This document shows positions 27,166-36,495 of a stretch of DNA of 64,000 nt, piece by piece. The notes below the pieces were generated by a model. The model did not search any database and had not been told where the DNA came from. It was given only the letters and a program-made list of their open reading frames with translations. The first letter of the stretch is position 1, and each line of letters opens with the position of its first letter. Origin of the DNA: Coprococcus ammoniilyticus (GTDB lineage Bacteria > Bacillota > Clostridia > Lachnospirales > Lachnospiraceae). The stretch spans positions 1 through 64,000 of the forward strand of contig NZ_JAOQJS010000003.1 of the NCBI RefSeq assembly GCF_025567345.1, in the 5' to 3' direction. The translations under genes and the position numbers were made by a program.

Positions 27166-30100
27166 TTATAAGTTGATACTGTCATCAAAATGAAAGGCAT
27201 AGATGATCTTCTCTGTTACCATTCTTCCGGTAAGCTGATGTATCGTCTTTGCATACATATCAAGCTGTACATGATAACGGCTGACCAGATCCGATATCTG
27301 ATCCACCCGGTCTGTCTTGTAGTCCATTAAAACCACCTGATCTCCTTCCAGAAAATAGGCATCGATCACTCCCTGAACTACGACCATATCCTTGCTGTCT
27401 TTATACTCCGGTGATATATCTTCCGGCTTCATGCCGATATAAAACTGCTGCTCCCGGTATAAGGTATGGTTCTTCTGTGCTTCTGCCATACGGATTCCGA
27501 GTGGGCTGTTGACCATGTTATAAATCTTATCTGCACGAACATGCTCTCTGTACCGTTCTTCCAGATATCCATGATCAAAAAATGACCGGATCTGCTCTCT
27601 AATCTCATCCATGCTGTTTCTTGTAAAATCAATAAGCTCCATGATCTTATGGATCACAGTACCCATCTCATTTCCTTTTACAGGCTCCTCCTTCATGCGG
27701 GAATGAAGCACCGGTATTGTAATCTCTGCTTCTGTCACAGGCGGCTGATACAGGTCAGATCCCGGATTCTCCTCTCCGCGGTGTGCAAGTCGTTTGATCT
27801 CTGTAACGGACATCTTATTTTTTACTGCCTGCTCTGTTTTATATGGGTAGGTATAATCTAAAAGTTCCTTATACTTTTCATATAACTGCAGTTCATCCTC
27901 TGTCTGTACAGCTTTTTTTTCTGACATATCTATATTTGTCCCGGCAAGTATCTGATTCTGATAGCCGGTCTTTGCAAGTACCCAGGTTGCATAAGTATCC
28001 TTTCTGCATACAGTATCTTCTGATACGATATGCATAGATAACGCCGATAAGATCCAGTCCATAAAACAGCCGGCTTCCATTCTGGTGATATATGGAAGCT
28101 CCATCCGCATCTGTCCGGACGCTTCAATAAAAAAATCAGTCTGCAGCGGATAATCAAAGACTGCCTTTTCCGCTCCGGGGTCTTTTACCGCCGCTGTCAT
28201 ATATAACTTCTCTTTTGCTCTTGACAGGGCAACATATAAGATACGGATCTCCTCCGCCAGCTTCTCTGCATTCATGACATTGAGCATGGCCGCTCTTGCA
28301 AATGTTTTCTTCTTCGCACGGTTCTTCCGGTCAATCGCATAACCTGCCAGATAGCTGTCTGCATTTACCGTCACCGGAGATAAGGCATCCAGATTCGAAA
28401 AACGATTTGCCAGTCCACTGACAAATACAACCGGAAATTCCAGTCCCTTGCTCTTATGCATCGTCATCATCACAACAGAATCGTCATCATCTCCAAGCAC
28501 CGACGCTTCTGCAAAATCCAGATCATTCGTCTTCAGCCGGTCCATGTAACGCAGGAAATTAAACAGTCCACGAAAACTGCTGTCCTCATAGGTATCCGCT
28601 TTCTGAATCAGCATATCGATATTTGCCTGTCTTCGTTTTCCCGACTGCATCGCGCCAACAAACCAATAATATCCGGTCTGCTCCAATATCGAATGAAGCA
28701 GTTCACTGATACTCATATAGTTTTTATCTGCCTTCCAGCTATCCAGCATACGAAGAAACTGTCGAAGCTCCTCTGAAGCTCCTGAGTCCGGCTTTTCTGC
28801 ATAATAACAGACCTTCTGATAAAAACTCGCCGTCCGCACCAGATTCTTCTCATGATCCTTGAAGTCCCGGTCATAGATACCTACAATCTCTGCAAGCTCC
28901 TGTTCCTTTACACCTGCAAGCGGTGAACGAAGGACTGCTGCAAGTGCATAATCCTGATGGGAATTATCGATCACCGCCAGCATATCAAGCAGGGTACTGA
29001 TCTCGATCGCATCAAAATATCCACTCTCGCTCTCTACAAATAATGGAATCCCACGCTCCGCAAATGCTTCCTCAAAGGCTTTCGCATTCTTCTTCACACT
29101 TCGCATCAATACCGCAATATCCCGGTAAGAAACCCTTCTGGTCTCTCCGTTATCTCCATCCGGAATATAAAGTGGTTTATCACCCTTCACTAACTCATAG
29201 ATCTCATCTGCGATCATCCGTGCCTCTATATCCACATTTGTTAACGACCGTATCTCTTCCGGCTGAGATTTCTCCGGATCTGCGCAATCATTCCTTACGA
29301 TCAGGATCTCGGATCCATACCCCATATTATTCTTGTCCTGTCTTCCGATATGCAGCTTTGCCGATTCATCATAATCGATCCCGCCCAGATTCTCTGACAT
29401 CAACGGTTCAAAGATCTGGTTGATCGTATCAATCACCTTTCCTGCACTTCGGAAATTATTCGAAAGCAGGATCTTCTGATCTTCTGCATCTTCCCGGTCA
29501 GAATATGTATTATATTTATTCAGGAACAGATCCGGTCTTGCCATACGAAAACGGTAGATACTCTGCTTGATATCCCCCACCATAAACATATTCTTCCGAT
29601 CTTCTCCATGACCTGTCACACAATTTAAGATATCTTCCTGTAAAAAGTTGCTGTCCTGATATTCATCGATCAGGATCTCACGATACCGTCTGGCAACCGT
29701 CTTTCCTGCTTCCGATGGAATCACACAGCCATTCTCATCCGTTCCTGCACACAGGATGTCATAGGCAAATTCTGAAATGTCCCGGAATTCATACAGATTC
29801 CTGTCGAGCTTCTCTTCCTTTAACCGGTCCATATAGGAACGTGTCAGGGATAATAACGCTAACAATGGTTCCTTCATCATCGCACATTCTGCAAGTATGA
29901 CATCTGTCGGACGAAACAATGCCATCATGTCCTTTACACTTCCACGATAGGTCTGCATAGTCGTCTTTACATACTGCTGTTTCTCCGGATCACAGGCTGC
30001 GATACGCTTCAGATTGGAAAATTTGGAAACCCTTTTATATGCCTCATCCATATCCTCGGCCTGTCTCAGATTCCGCAGTAATTCCAGATCTGAACGTATA

Positions 30101-30870
30101 ATAGGATCATAACCTGCAGGGCCATCTGCTTCGCCTGCGATCTCTAAGCACTGTTCTGCCTGACCGATCGCTGAATCAAGCGTGTCTGCTACGATCTGCA
30201 TATAATCCCGATACCATTTTAAGGTATACAGTTCTTCCTTCATTGATACTTCAAGTGCCGCTTCTGCTTCATTTATCCAGCGTTCCGGCTTCGGATAACC
30301 GGAAGCAACCCGGTAGATCTGATAGACCAGCTCCCGGATCTTCTCATCCGATTCTTTTCTCGCAAAGCTGTCTACCAGTCCGATAAATTCATCGGATGCT
30401 TCCTGATATTTCTGTTCTAATACTTCATCCAATATATCATTCTTGATCAGATCCATCTCTGCATTATCTGCTATATCAAAAGAGGAATCGATCCCGATCA
30501 TCTGAAAATAATCTTTTACGATTCCAAGGCAGAAACTGTCGATCGTCATAATATCTGCCCGTGGCAGCAGGGATAACTGCTTAACGATATGCTCATCCTC
30601 CGGATGATCTTCGGCTGCCTGCTCAAGCTTATCCGCAATCTTCTCTTTCATCTGGGCTGCCGCAGCTCTGGTAAATGTTACAACCAGAACCTCATCAATA
30701 TCGATTTTCTCCTCTGCCTTATTGCCATCCGCATCAACTCCCATGACCATCTCAAGAATCCGTTCTACAAGGACAGCCGTCTTACCGGAGCCTGCCGCAG
30801 CAGATACCAGAAGATTACCATGTCTGGAATTAATGACTGATTTCTGTTCATCTGTCCATGAAATACCCAT
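27166..30870 (-). CDS. addA: AddA: ATP-dependent helicase/nuclease subunit A
   Basis: Motor and nuclease subunit of the AddAB complex, which resects double-strand breaks for RecA loading (the Gram-positive counterpart of RecBCD). The 1234-aa protein begins with the UvrD-type Walker A (AAAGSGKTAVLVERI near residue 25), shows the helicase motifs DEYQDSN near 405, VGDIKQSIYRFR and MTMHKSKGLEFPVVFVSG, and ends with the RecB-type nuclease motif VVLMDYKTDRV near 1190. Length is as expected. Starts 5 bp after addB, so the two are one operon. Confidence 0.96.
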   Translation of the reverse strand: MGISWTDEQKSVINSRHGNLLVSAAAGSGKTAVLVERILEMVMGVDADGNKAEEKIDIDEVLVVTFTRAAAAQMKEKIADKLEQAAEDHPEDEHIVKQLSLLPRADIMTIDSFCLGIVKDYFQMIGIDSSFDIADNAEMDLIKNDILDEVLEQKYQEASDEFIGLVDSFARKESDEKIRELVYQIYRVASGYPKPERWINEAEAALEVSMKEELYTLKWYRDYMQIVADTLDSAIGQAEQCLEIAGEADGPAGYDPIIRSDLELLRNLRQAEDMDEAYKRVSKFSNLKRIAACDPEKQQYVKTTMQTYRGSVKDMMALFRPTDVILAECAMMKEPLLALLSLTRSYMDRLKEEKLDRNLYEFRDISEFAYDILCAGTDENGCVIPSEAGKTVARRYREILIDEYQDSNFLQEDILNCVTGHGEDRKNMFMVGDIKQSIYRFRMARPDLFLNKYNTYSDREDAEDQKILLSNNFRSAGKVIDTINQIFEPLMSENLGGIDYDESAKLHIGRQDKNNMGYGSEILIVRNDCADPEKSQPEEIRSLTNVDIEARMIADEIYELVKGDKPLYIPDGDNGETRRVSYRDIAVLMRSVKKNAKAFEEAFAERGIPLFVESESGYFDAIEISTLLDMLAVIDNSHQDYALAAVLRSPLAGVKEQELAEIVGIYDRDFKDHEKNLVRTASFYQKVCYYAEKPDSGASEELRQFLRMLDSWKADKNYMSISELLHSILEQTGYYWFVGAMQSGKRRQANIDMLIQKADTYEDSSFRGLFNFLRYMDRLKTNDLDFAEASVLGDDDDSVVMMTMHKSKGLEFPVVFVSGLANRFSNLDALSPVTVNADSYLAGYAIDRKNRAKKKTFARAAMLNVMNAEKLAEEIRILYVALSRAKEKLYMTAAVKDPGAEKAVFDYPLQTDFFIEASGQMRMELPYITRMEAGCFMDWILSALSMHIVSEDTVCRKDTYATWVLAKTGYQNQILAGTNIDMSEKKAVQTEDELQLYEKYKELLDYTYPYKTEQAVKNKMSVTEIKRLAHRGEENPGSDLYQPPVTEAEITIPVLHSRMKEEPVKGNEMGTVIHKIMELIDFTRNSMDEIREQIRSFFDHGYLEERYREHVRADKIYNMVNSPLGIRMAEAQKNHTLYREQQFYIGMKPEDISPEYKDSKDMVVVQGVIDAYFLEGDQVVLMDYKTDRVDQISDLVSRYHVQLDMYAKTIHQLTGRMVTEKIIYAFHFDDSINL

Positions 30871-30875
30871 CTCTG

Positions 30876-33800
30876 CTACTCCTCCCTGTACCGCTTAAGC
30901 TTCTCGTTATCCGGTCTGCGATATTGATTTCTACCATTCTTGACATCAAAATGACAGATATTCTTAAACTCACAATAATCACAGCCTGTATTGCTCTTAT
31001 TCTTATATGGCTCGATCGCGATCTTTCCCTCTGCGATCTGACTTCCAAGTTCTTCTATATTCTCTCTTGTCAATTCCATGATCGTCCGGATCTGGTCTGT
31101 CGATACCACATTCTCACTTTTCTTGATGTCACCATTTTTATCAAGTTTTACCGGAAGTGACTGATTGCAGGTATGATCCATCTTCTGTATCACGGCAGGT
31201 GATTCATTGACAAATCCCTGCAGCTTCATTTTCTCCATTCTCTCAGCGTCTAATTTCTCCTGATCCGAGAATTCCGGCTGCTCTGTATCGGTATCAATCT
31301 CCGAAGATTCAATCTCGATCACCGGATCATCAAAGCTGTAATATAATAAACCGGCGATCTGAATATTCTTATCAGGATAGATCATTTTTTCAATCTCATA
31401 TGCGATCGCAGAATAGGTCACAAGCTGAAGCTGTTCTCCATTCAGGACTTCCTCCAGACTGAGTTTTCTGGTGGATGATTTGTAGTCGATCACCTTGATA
31501 TAAACCGTTCCATCCTCTTCTTCCACATCTACACGGTCGATCTTACCATTGATACTCATCTGTATCTGATTTGGAAGCTCAAACAGATAAGAACCGACTT
31601 CATCCTTTGCGGAATCAAAGGTCTTTTCCAGCATTCCAGGCTTCATGCTGCCAAGTCTTATATGCTTCTGTAACATACCAGCGGATGTCTGTGCCATACG
31701 TTCGATCATCTGAAGCATGTAGGCATTTCTTGCATTATCTTCAAAGAAATCTCCTGCCGATTCCTCTGCTGCACGATTTACAAGCTCCGTGACCATCAGC
31801 ATTCTCTCATCTTCCGGAAAATTCTCCCAGTCATTATTTCTGGTGTCTCTTACCTGCTTAAACAGTCCTTCCATTACACTGTGAAGGATAACTCCGACAT
31901 TTCTGACATCGACCTGATACATTTCCCGCTCTTTTAAACGCAGACCATATTTTAAGAAATATGCAAATCCGCATCTGGCATATAATTCAAGCTTCGATAC
32001 TGATGCATGCAGATATCTGCCATATAACAGGGCGATCGTCTCCGGTGGAAGCTGTTCTGCCACGTTCCTGTATGTTCTGCCTTTATAAATGGCTGTCAAT
32101 TCTCTGGCAAATCCTTTTTCCGTCAAAATTCTTGTCAGAATCCGGCTCTCTGCATCTTCGCTATCATCTTCCTCTGTCCGGAGTATCCGTCTTAATGAAC
32201 GGTTGACGGTATCCGGCATACAGGAAGCAGCATCATACTCCTCTGCCTGAAGGGATGGAAAAATACTGCTGATCCTTCCAAGCAGATAAGACGGACGCAT
32301 ACTTTCAAGTGATGCGCTTAATTTATGATACGATATATACAGATGATCGGATGGTTTCGTCAATATCGTATAGATATAAAACTGCTCGATATAGCTGTTC
32401 TGTTTGTCGGATGGAGCAAGCTCCAGGCCGCAGTCTGACAAAATATCCCGGTCTCTGTCACTTAGAATTCTTCCCTTTTTCGGTGCTTTTGGCACGATTC
32501 CATCATTGACCGATGTAAAGAATAACACCTTTATGTGATTTAATCTTGACCTTGTGATATCTCCGATCAACACCCGGTCAACCGTAGGCGGTACAACACC
32601 GACTTCAATATCTGAAAGTCCGGTATCCACGATCTCATAGAACTCTTTCACGCTCATCTTCGTATCGCCTAAGAGTTCCGCGATCTTATCAAATAACCGA
32701 ACCGTTTTCTCAAAGATCTGACCATACGCATCTCCTTCATTGATCCGGTTTTCTTCATATAATTCATTCTTTCTGGCTTCTAACTTCTCATACATATGGA
32801 TCTGAAGCAGAAAGTCATAAAGGGCTTCCACATAATCTTTTGTGACTGCCTTTTTATCTGCAAAGACCTTACGGATATCCCCAAACATCTTCATAAATGC
32901 CTGACGGATCTCTTCTACATTTACCGGAGAGGTCTTCTCATAGTTTTCAGATACTGCCCGGTTCCATCTGCTGTAGCCACGGACACCACGCTTTAATGCA
33001 TAATTTTCCAGAAGCTCTATATCCTCAAAGACCAGATCTGTCATACCCGCTTTTAAGAACCGGAACACACTGTCATAGGAGAAATCATCTGCCAGAACCG
33101 CCAGTACACTTCGGATCGTTTCCGCACATGGATTTGCTTTCAGGCAGGCATTTGCATCGATAAATACAGGGATCTCATATTCATCCATCACCCGTTCATA
33201 GATGTGGGATGCCTGTTCCAGATCTCCCGCTACGATCGCGATATCCTTATAACGGTATCCTTTCTCCCGTACGAGCCTCCTTATCGTAGATGCGACAAAT
33301 ACGATCTCGTCCTGCGCATCTCCTGTCGCCGTCAGATGGATCCGCTCCAATGGCTGCTTCCATTTCTGATACGGACTACGGAACAAATTCCGCTCCAGAA
33401 AAAACAGTTCCCGGTTCTCCCCCAGACGATAGTTGATTGTTCCAGGCAGAACGACCGGAGACTCAATCTCCACACCAGCGGCTGCTGCCGCTTCTGTTAA
33501 TTTCTTTATCGTAGTCTTTGTCAGATAGAATAATTCGTAGTCTTTTATATGCTCATATTTCTGATCTCTGTCATCTAATGTAAAGGAAAAGGTCAGATCA
33601 TTCGCACAGGTCATCAACTTCTCAACAAGTTCAAGCTGTACCGGCGTAAATCCGGTAAACCCATCAAAATACAGCGAACTGCCACACACAAGTTTAGACT
33701 GGCCAACATGTCTGGTCAACAGTTCCACCAACTGTTCTGCCACAATATAGCGTTCACCTGCAAATGCTTCAAATTCTTCGTAAATGTGTCTGATATCCTG

Positions 33801-34268
33801 CATTTTACCTGCAACAACGCTGTCCTCCGGAATCTGCTCCATGATCTCATCGATCGTATCCTGCTTGATATTATACTGGAAGATCTCCGACATCATGGAT
33901 TTCATCTCATCCACAAATCCAAGCTTGTCGTAATAGCTTCCATATACTTGTAAGGTGTCCTGCTGTTCACATAAGATCTTCTTGATCAGCATACTTTTTC
34001 CAAAGTCTTCCAGCACCTGCCCGGTGCTGATCCCCAGTTCATCAAATACACGATATGCCAGCCGGTTCATGCCGATCGCATCAATATTCATCATGCCTCC
34101 GGCCGGATGCATGGTAACCAGTTCTCTCTGTGCTTCCATCGTATACTGTTCCGGCACGATCAGATAAAAATTCCGCTCCGGTTCTTTTATCGATGCCTGA
34201 ATGATTTCATTGTAAATCTGTCTGGATTTTCCTGAGCCGGATGCTCCAAGTAAGAATCGAACTGACAT
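30876..34268 (-). CDS. addB: AddB: helicase/nuclease subunit B
   Basis: Second subunit of AddAB, carrying the Chi-recognition module and a second nuclease domain with an iron-sulfur staple. The 1130-aa protein has a P-loop at the very N-terminus (LLGASGSGKSRQIYNE), a C-terminal nuclease part (VIDYKSSTRKL) and the cysteines of the Fe-S cluster: one at YARCGFAYFLKYGL near residue 785 and three in GCDYCEFKNICHFD near 1095. Family length and order are normal. First gene of addB-addA. Confidence 0.95.
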   Translation of the reverse strand: MSVRFLLGASGSGKSRQIYNEIIQASIKEPERNFYLIVPEQYTMEAQRELVTMHPAGGMMNIDAIGMNRLAYRVFDELGISTGQVLEDFGKSMLIKKILCEQQDTLQVYGSYYDKLGFVDEMKSMMSEIFQYNIKQDTIDEIMEQIPEDSVVAGKMQDIRHIYEEFEAFAGERYIVAEQLVELLTRHVGQSKLVCGSSLYFDGFTGFTPVQLELVEKLMTCANDLTFSFTLDDRDQKYEHIKDYELFYLTKTTIKKLTEAAAAAGVEIESPVVLPGTINYRLGENRELFFLERNLFRSPYQKWKQPLERIHLTATGDAQDEIVFVASTIRRLVREKGYRYKDIAIVAGDLEQASHIYERVMDEYEIPVFIDANACLKANPCAETIRSVLAVLADDFSYDSVFRFLKAGMTDLVFEDIELLENYALKRGVRGYSRWNRAVSENYEKTSPVNVEEIRQAFMKMFGDIRKVFADKKAVTKDYVEALYDFLLQIHMYEKLEARKNELYEENRINEGDAYGQIFEKTVRLFDKIAELLGDTKMSVKEFYEIVDTGLSDIEVGVVPPTVDRVLIGDITRSRLNHIKVLFFTSVNDGIVPKAPKKGRILSDRDRDILSDCGLELAPSDKQNSYIEQFYIYTILTKPSDHLYISYHKLSASLESMRPSYLLGRISSIFPSLQAEEYDAASCMPDTVNRSLRRILRTEEDDSEDAESRILTRILTEKGFARELTAIYKGRTYRNVAEQLPPETIALLYGRYLHASVSKLELYARCGFAYFLKYGLRLKEREMYQVDVRNVGVILHSVMEGLFKQVRDTRNNDWENFPEDERMLMVTELVNRAAEESAGDFFEDNARNAYMLQMIERMAQTSAGMLQKHIRLGSMKPGMLEKTFDSAKDEVGSYLFELPNQIQMSINGKIDRVDVEEEDGTVYIKVIDYKSSTRKLSLEEVLNGEQLQLVTYSAIAYEIEKMIYPDKNIQIAGLLYYSFDDPVIEIESSEIDTDTEQPEFSDQEKLDAERMEKMKLQGFVNESPAVIQKMDHTCNQSLPVKLDKNGDIKKSENVVSTDQIRTIMELTRENIEELGSQIAEGKIAIEPYKNKSNTGCDYCEFKNICHFDVKNGRNQYRRPDNEKLKRYREE

Positions 34269-34432
34269 AACGGTCTCCTTTCACTCATCTGTCAAGCAAT
34301 ACTCTTTTTCTGGCTTTCTCTTTGCTAAGCCATATTTACTTCAATATTGTTTTACTAACCATCTGTTCTTTGGTTATATTTTATTTTCTCTGTGAATACA
34401 ATATAGTAATAATAAATGAGGGGAATATTTAT

Positions 34433-34888
34433 ATGGCATCCACAAAGCTTATCGTTTTAAAATCTAAAGAAATCATATACACGGTTATTTTTCTCGGACT
34501 TGTCGCCCTGTTTATCATCATACTGACGATCATGTTCAAAAAACCTGCCACCGTTTCAGAAACTGCTTCTTCGAATACCGCTTCTGAAACAACGGAGCCT
34601 TCTTATAACCCCGGTACATATGATTCAACTATCACGCTCGGCGAATCTACTCTGTCTGTTATGGTTACGGTTGATGATCATTCTATCCAGGATGTTGCGC
34701 TCTCCAATCTGGACGAAAGTGTCACCACCATGTATCCGCTCCTGTCGTCTTCTTTAGAGGCGATCAACACTGACCTGCAGTATGTGTCATCGATTGACGA
34801 CCTCACTGTTTCCGGCGATACCAAGTATACCTCGATGCTGCTGATCAACGCCATCAAAGAGGCGCTTGCCAAGGCTGTGGTTCAATGA
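34433..34888 (+). CDS. Small membrane-anchored FMN-binding-like protein
   Basis: A 151-aa protein with one N-terminal membrane helix (VIFLGLVALFIIILTIMF, residues ~17-34), a Ser/Thr-rich linker and an outward domain of about 100 aa (GTYDSTITLGESTLSVMVTV and later TKYTSMLLINAIKEAL). The domain resembles FMN-binding domains of the RnfG/NqrC type in its repeated beta/alpha pattern, but no Ser/Thr flavinylation motif is evident. From memory similar proteins are common in Lachnospiraceae as hypotheticals. The start is supported by GAGGGGAA ten bases upstream; an upstream ATG at 34322 lacks a site. It is one of only three plus-strand genes and diverges from addB. Confidence 0.7.
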   Translation: MASTKLIVLKSKEIIYTVIFLGLVALFIIILTIMFKKPATVSETASSNTASETTEPSYNPGTYDSTITLGESTLSVMVTVDDHSIQDVALSNLDESVTTMYPLLSSSLEAINTDLQYVSSIDDLTVSGDTKYTSMLLINAIKEALAKAVVQ

Positions 34889-34896
34889 AATCGAAC

Positions 34897-35042
34897 GATA
34901 TATGCCGGTCAACTGCCTATTGTTACGCAAAACGTTCCCACTCTATCCTCGACGTAGCGGTACATAAGGCTGCAAAAAACGCAGCCTAAGTACCGACGCT
35001 CGGACAGGTTTGCTACACAATATCAGTTATCCGGCATATATC
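34897..35042. repeat. Palindromic element A (about 146 bp)
   Basis: The ends 34897-34908 and 35031-35042 are perfect 12-bp inverted repeats (GATATATGCCGG / its complement), and pairing continues inwards in blocks (AACTG, ATTGT, GCAAA). The centre is a hairpin, CGGTAC(ATA)AGGCTGC / GCAGCCTAAGTACCG, with loop aaaaaac at 34974-34980. The left half carries a core (CGCAAAACG..., CTCTATCCTCGACG, AGCGGTAC) that recurs in elements B and C. No coding frame is supported. Not a plain terminator: no T run follows the outer stem. Confidence 0.85.
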
Positions 35043-35050
35043 TGTTTATT

Positions 35051-35380
35051 GACATAACACCGTTTCCAGCCTTGGCTATTGATACGGTACAACCACCTAA
35101 GTAGTATGCTCCTTATGTAGCAGAACGCTCTCATAAGTCCTTGAATTAAAATGAAAGATACATTACATATTATTCCGTAAGACGCTTCCGCTCGTATCCT
35201 CGTGCAGCGGTACATAAAGTTGCAAAAAACGCAACTTAAGTACCGGCCTCGGATAATGCTTACGTCATAATAGTAATGCTATCTTCCATTTTAACTTAAA
35301 GTACTAACATCTGGACAGGTCTGCTACATAAGGACATTCTACTCAGGTGATTTGTGTTTCTATACCAAGATGTGTTATGT
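35051..35380. repeat. Palindromic element B (about 330 bp, extended arms)
   Basis: An imperfect palindrome centred on loop aaaaaac (35224-35230). From the centre outwards the paired blocks are: CGGTACATAAAGTTGC / GCAACTTAAGTACCG; CATTAC (35161) / GTAATG (35273); the block ending at 35160 with the one starting at 35279; CCTTATGTAGCAGA (35111-35124) / its exact complement (35320-35333); CACCTAAGTAG (35094-35104) / 35339-35349 with one mismatch; GACATAACAC / GTGTTATGT. The inner core matches A and C. The outer arm around 35320 again looks like the core flank (CTCGGACAGGTTTGCTAC-like), as if one element were nested in the apex of another. Confidence 0.8.
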
Positions 35381-35481
35381 AACATTTCTGTACGTCAGAT
35401 TTTTGTGCGCTGAGCCAGTATTCTTCCCAGCCTTGTCTGCGCTGCCTTTCAATCATAAATCGCATAGCCAAATATTTCTTT
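35381..35481. other. Spacer between palindromes B and C
   Basis: About 100 bp without a supported gene, promoter or clear repeat. GCGCTG occurs twice (near 35408 and 35440) but does not form a notable stem. Confidence 0.5.
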
Positions 35482-35668
35482 GTATGCTTACACAATACAG
35501 AAGGATGGTAGGTGTTATATTTTATGAAGCAAACCTCTCCTCACGCCGGTACTTGGCGAACTGCGAATGCAGGGAGCCTTAGGTACCGCTGCGTTGAGGA
35601 TAGAGCGAAAGCGTTTTGCGGAATAAAGATATAACAACCTGCCTGCCTTCGTCCTTGTGCCTCAACGT
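35482..35668. repeat. Palindromic element C (about 190 bp, inverted copy)
   Basis: Third copy of the same core, in the opposite orientation. The complement of 35582-35621 reads CCGCAAAACGCTTTCGCTC, then TATCCTCAACGCAGCGGTAC, close to elements A and B. The centre is a hairpin CGGTAC...CTGC gaat GCAG...GTACCG (35547-35588). Outer arms pair as GTTATAT (35514-35520) / ATATAAC (35629-35635), then GAAGG (35500-35504) / CCTTC (35646-35650) and weaker pairs beyond. Ends about 12 bp before the stop codon of the beta-helix gene. Confidence 0.8.
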
Positions 35669-35680
35669 AAAGGCTAGCGT

Positions 35681-36361
35681 CTAATGCTTGGTTACGATGT
35701 CGTTCTGGTCTTTGTAGATGCTGTTTGATGGCACATAGCCTCTGACACGGGACAATGGGTAGATGTTTGAATGTGAGCCGATCACGGTTCCCGGATTTAA
35801 AACGCTGTTACAACCAACCTCTACATAGTCACCAAGCATTGCACCAAATTTCTTCATACCAGTTGCAATATCGAAGTCCGCACCTTTGACATGCACCAGT
35901 GTTTTGTCTGACTTGACATTAGAGGTAATGCTACCTGCTCCCATATGAGAATGGAAGCCAAGGATCGAATCACCTACATAGTTATAATGTGGAACCTGCA
36001 CATTATTAAAGATAATGACATTCTTTAACTCTGTGGAGTTACCAACAACGCAGTTATCTCCCACTAAAGCACTTCCACGAATAAATGCACACTGTCTGAC
36101 CTCTGTATCTTTTCCAATAATACATGGGCCTGCAATATAAGCAGAATCAAATACAGTTGCTGATTTATGAATCCAGATATTTTCACCACGTTTCTCATAC
36201 TCTTCCGGATCTAAGCTGTTTCCAAGTTCAATGATAAAGTCCTTGATCTTCGGAAGCGCTTCCCACGGATATGTAACGCTTTCAAGCAATGGCTTTGCTG
36301 CTGTTTCTGTCAGATCATATAATTCTTTGATCGTTACCTGTTTTACTGTTTCATTATTCAT
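35681..36361 (-). CDS. Left-handed beta-helix protein, GlmU C-terminal-like (function unknown)
   Basis: A 226-aa protein rich in hexapeptide repeats (for example AYIAGPCIIGKDTEVRQCAF and GALVGDNCVVGN-like turns), the fold of bacterial acyltransferases such as the C-terminal half of GlmU. It lacks the N-terminal nucleotidyltransferase domain. An N-terminal ~65-aa helical part (VTIKELYDLTETAAKPLLE) precedes the helix. From memory, close relatives in Clostridia carry the label UDP-N-acetylglucosamine pyrophosphorylase, which the domain content does not justify. The start at 36361 has GAGGT upstream; a GTG at 36376 is less likely. Confidence 0.8.
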   Translation of the reverse strand: MNNETVKQVTIKELYDLTETAAKPLLESVTYPWEALPKIKDFIIELGNSLDPEEYEKRGENIWIHKSATVFDSAYIAGPCIIGKDTEVRQCAFIRGSALVGDNCVVGNSTELKNVIIFNNVQVPHYNYVGDSILGFHSHMGAGSITSNVKSDKTLVHVKGADFDIATGMKKFGAMLGDYVEVGCNSVLNPGTVIGSHSNIYPLSRVRGYVPSNSIYKDQNDIVTKH

Positions 36362-36404
36362 TTTCTTATACCTCACTATCTTTCTCCGAATTTATATAGA
36401 AAAT

Positions 36405-36476
36405 AATCCTTTATCCGCAAAGGACAATTTTTATCTAAAAAGCAATCATTTATCCACAAAAGATAATTTTTATCTA
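36405..36476 (-). repeat. Two 33-nt direct repeats upstream of the beta-helix gene
   Basis: 36405-36437 and 36444-36476 are near-identical 33-mers (pattern AATC-TTTATCC-CAAA-GA followed by AATTTTTATCTA, four differences) with a 39-bp period. They sit between the topB stop and the start of the beta-helix gene. They could be a double operator or a small duplication. Confidence 0.75.
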
Positions 36477-36495
36477 TTAATCAACTATTTCATGA

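Noticed and set aside
34889..35680. Ordinary terminators or a CRISPR array between 34.9 and 35.7 kb
   Set aside because: The outer stems have no T runs and the spacing and length of repeats are irregular; units are long palindromes, not short repeats with unique spacers.
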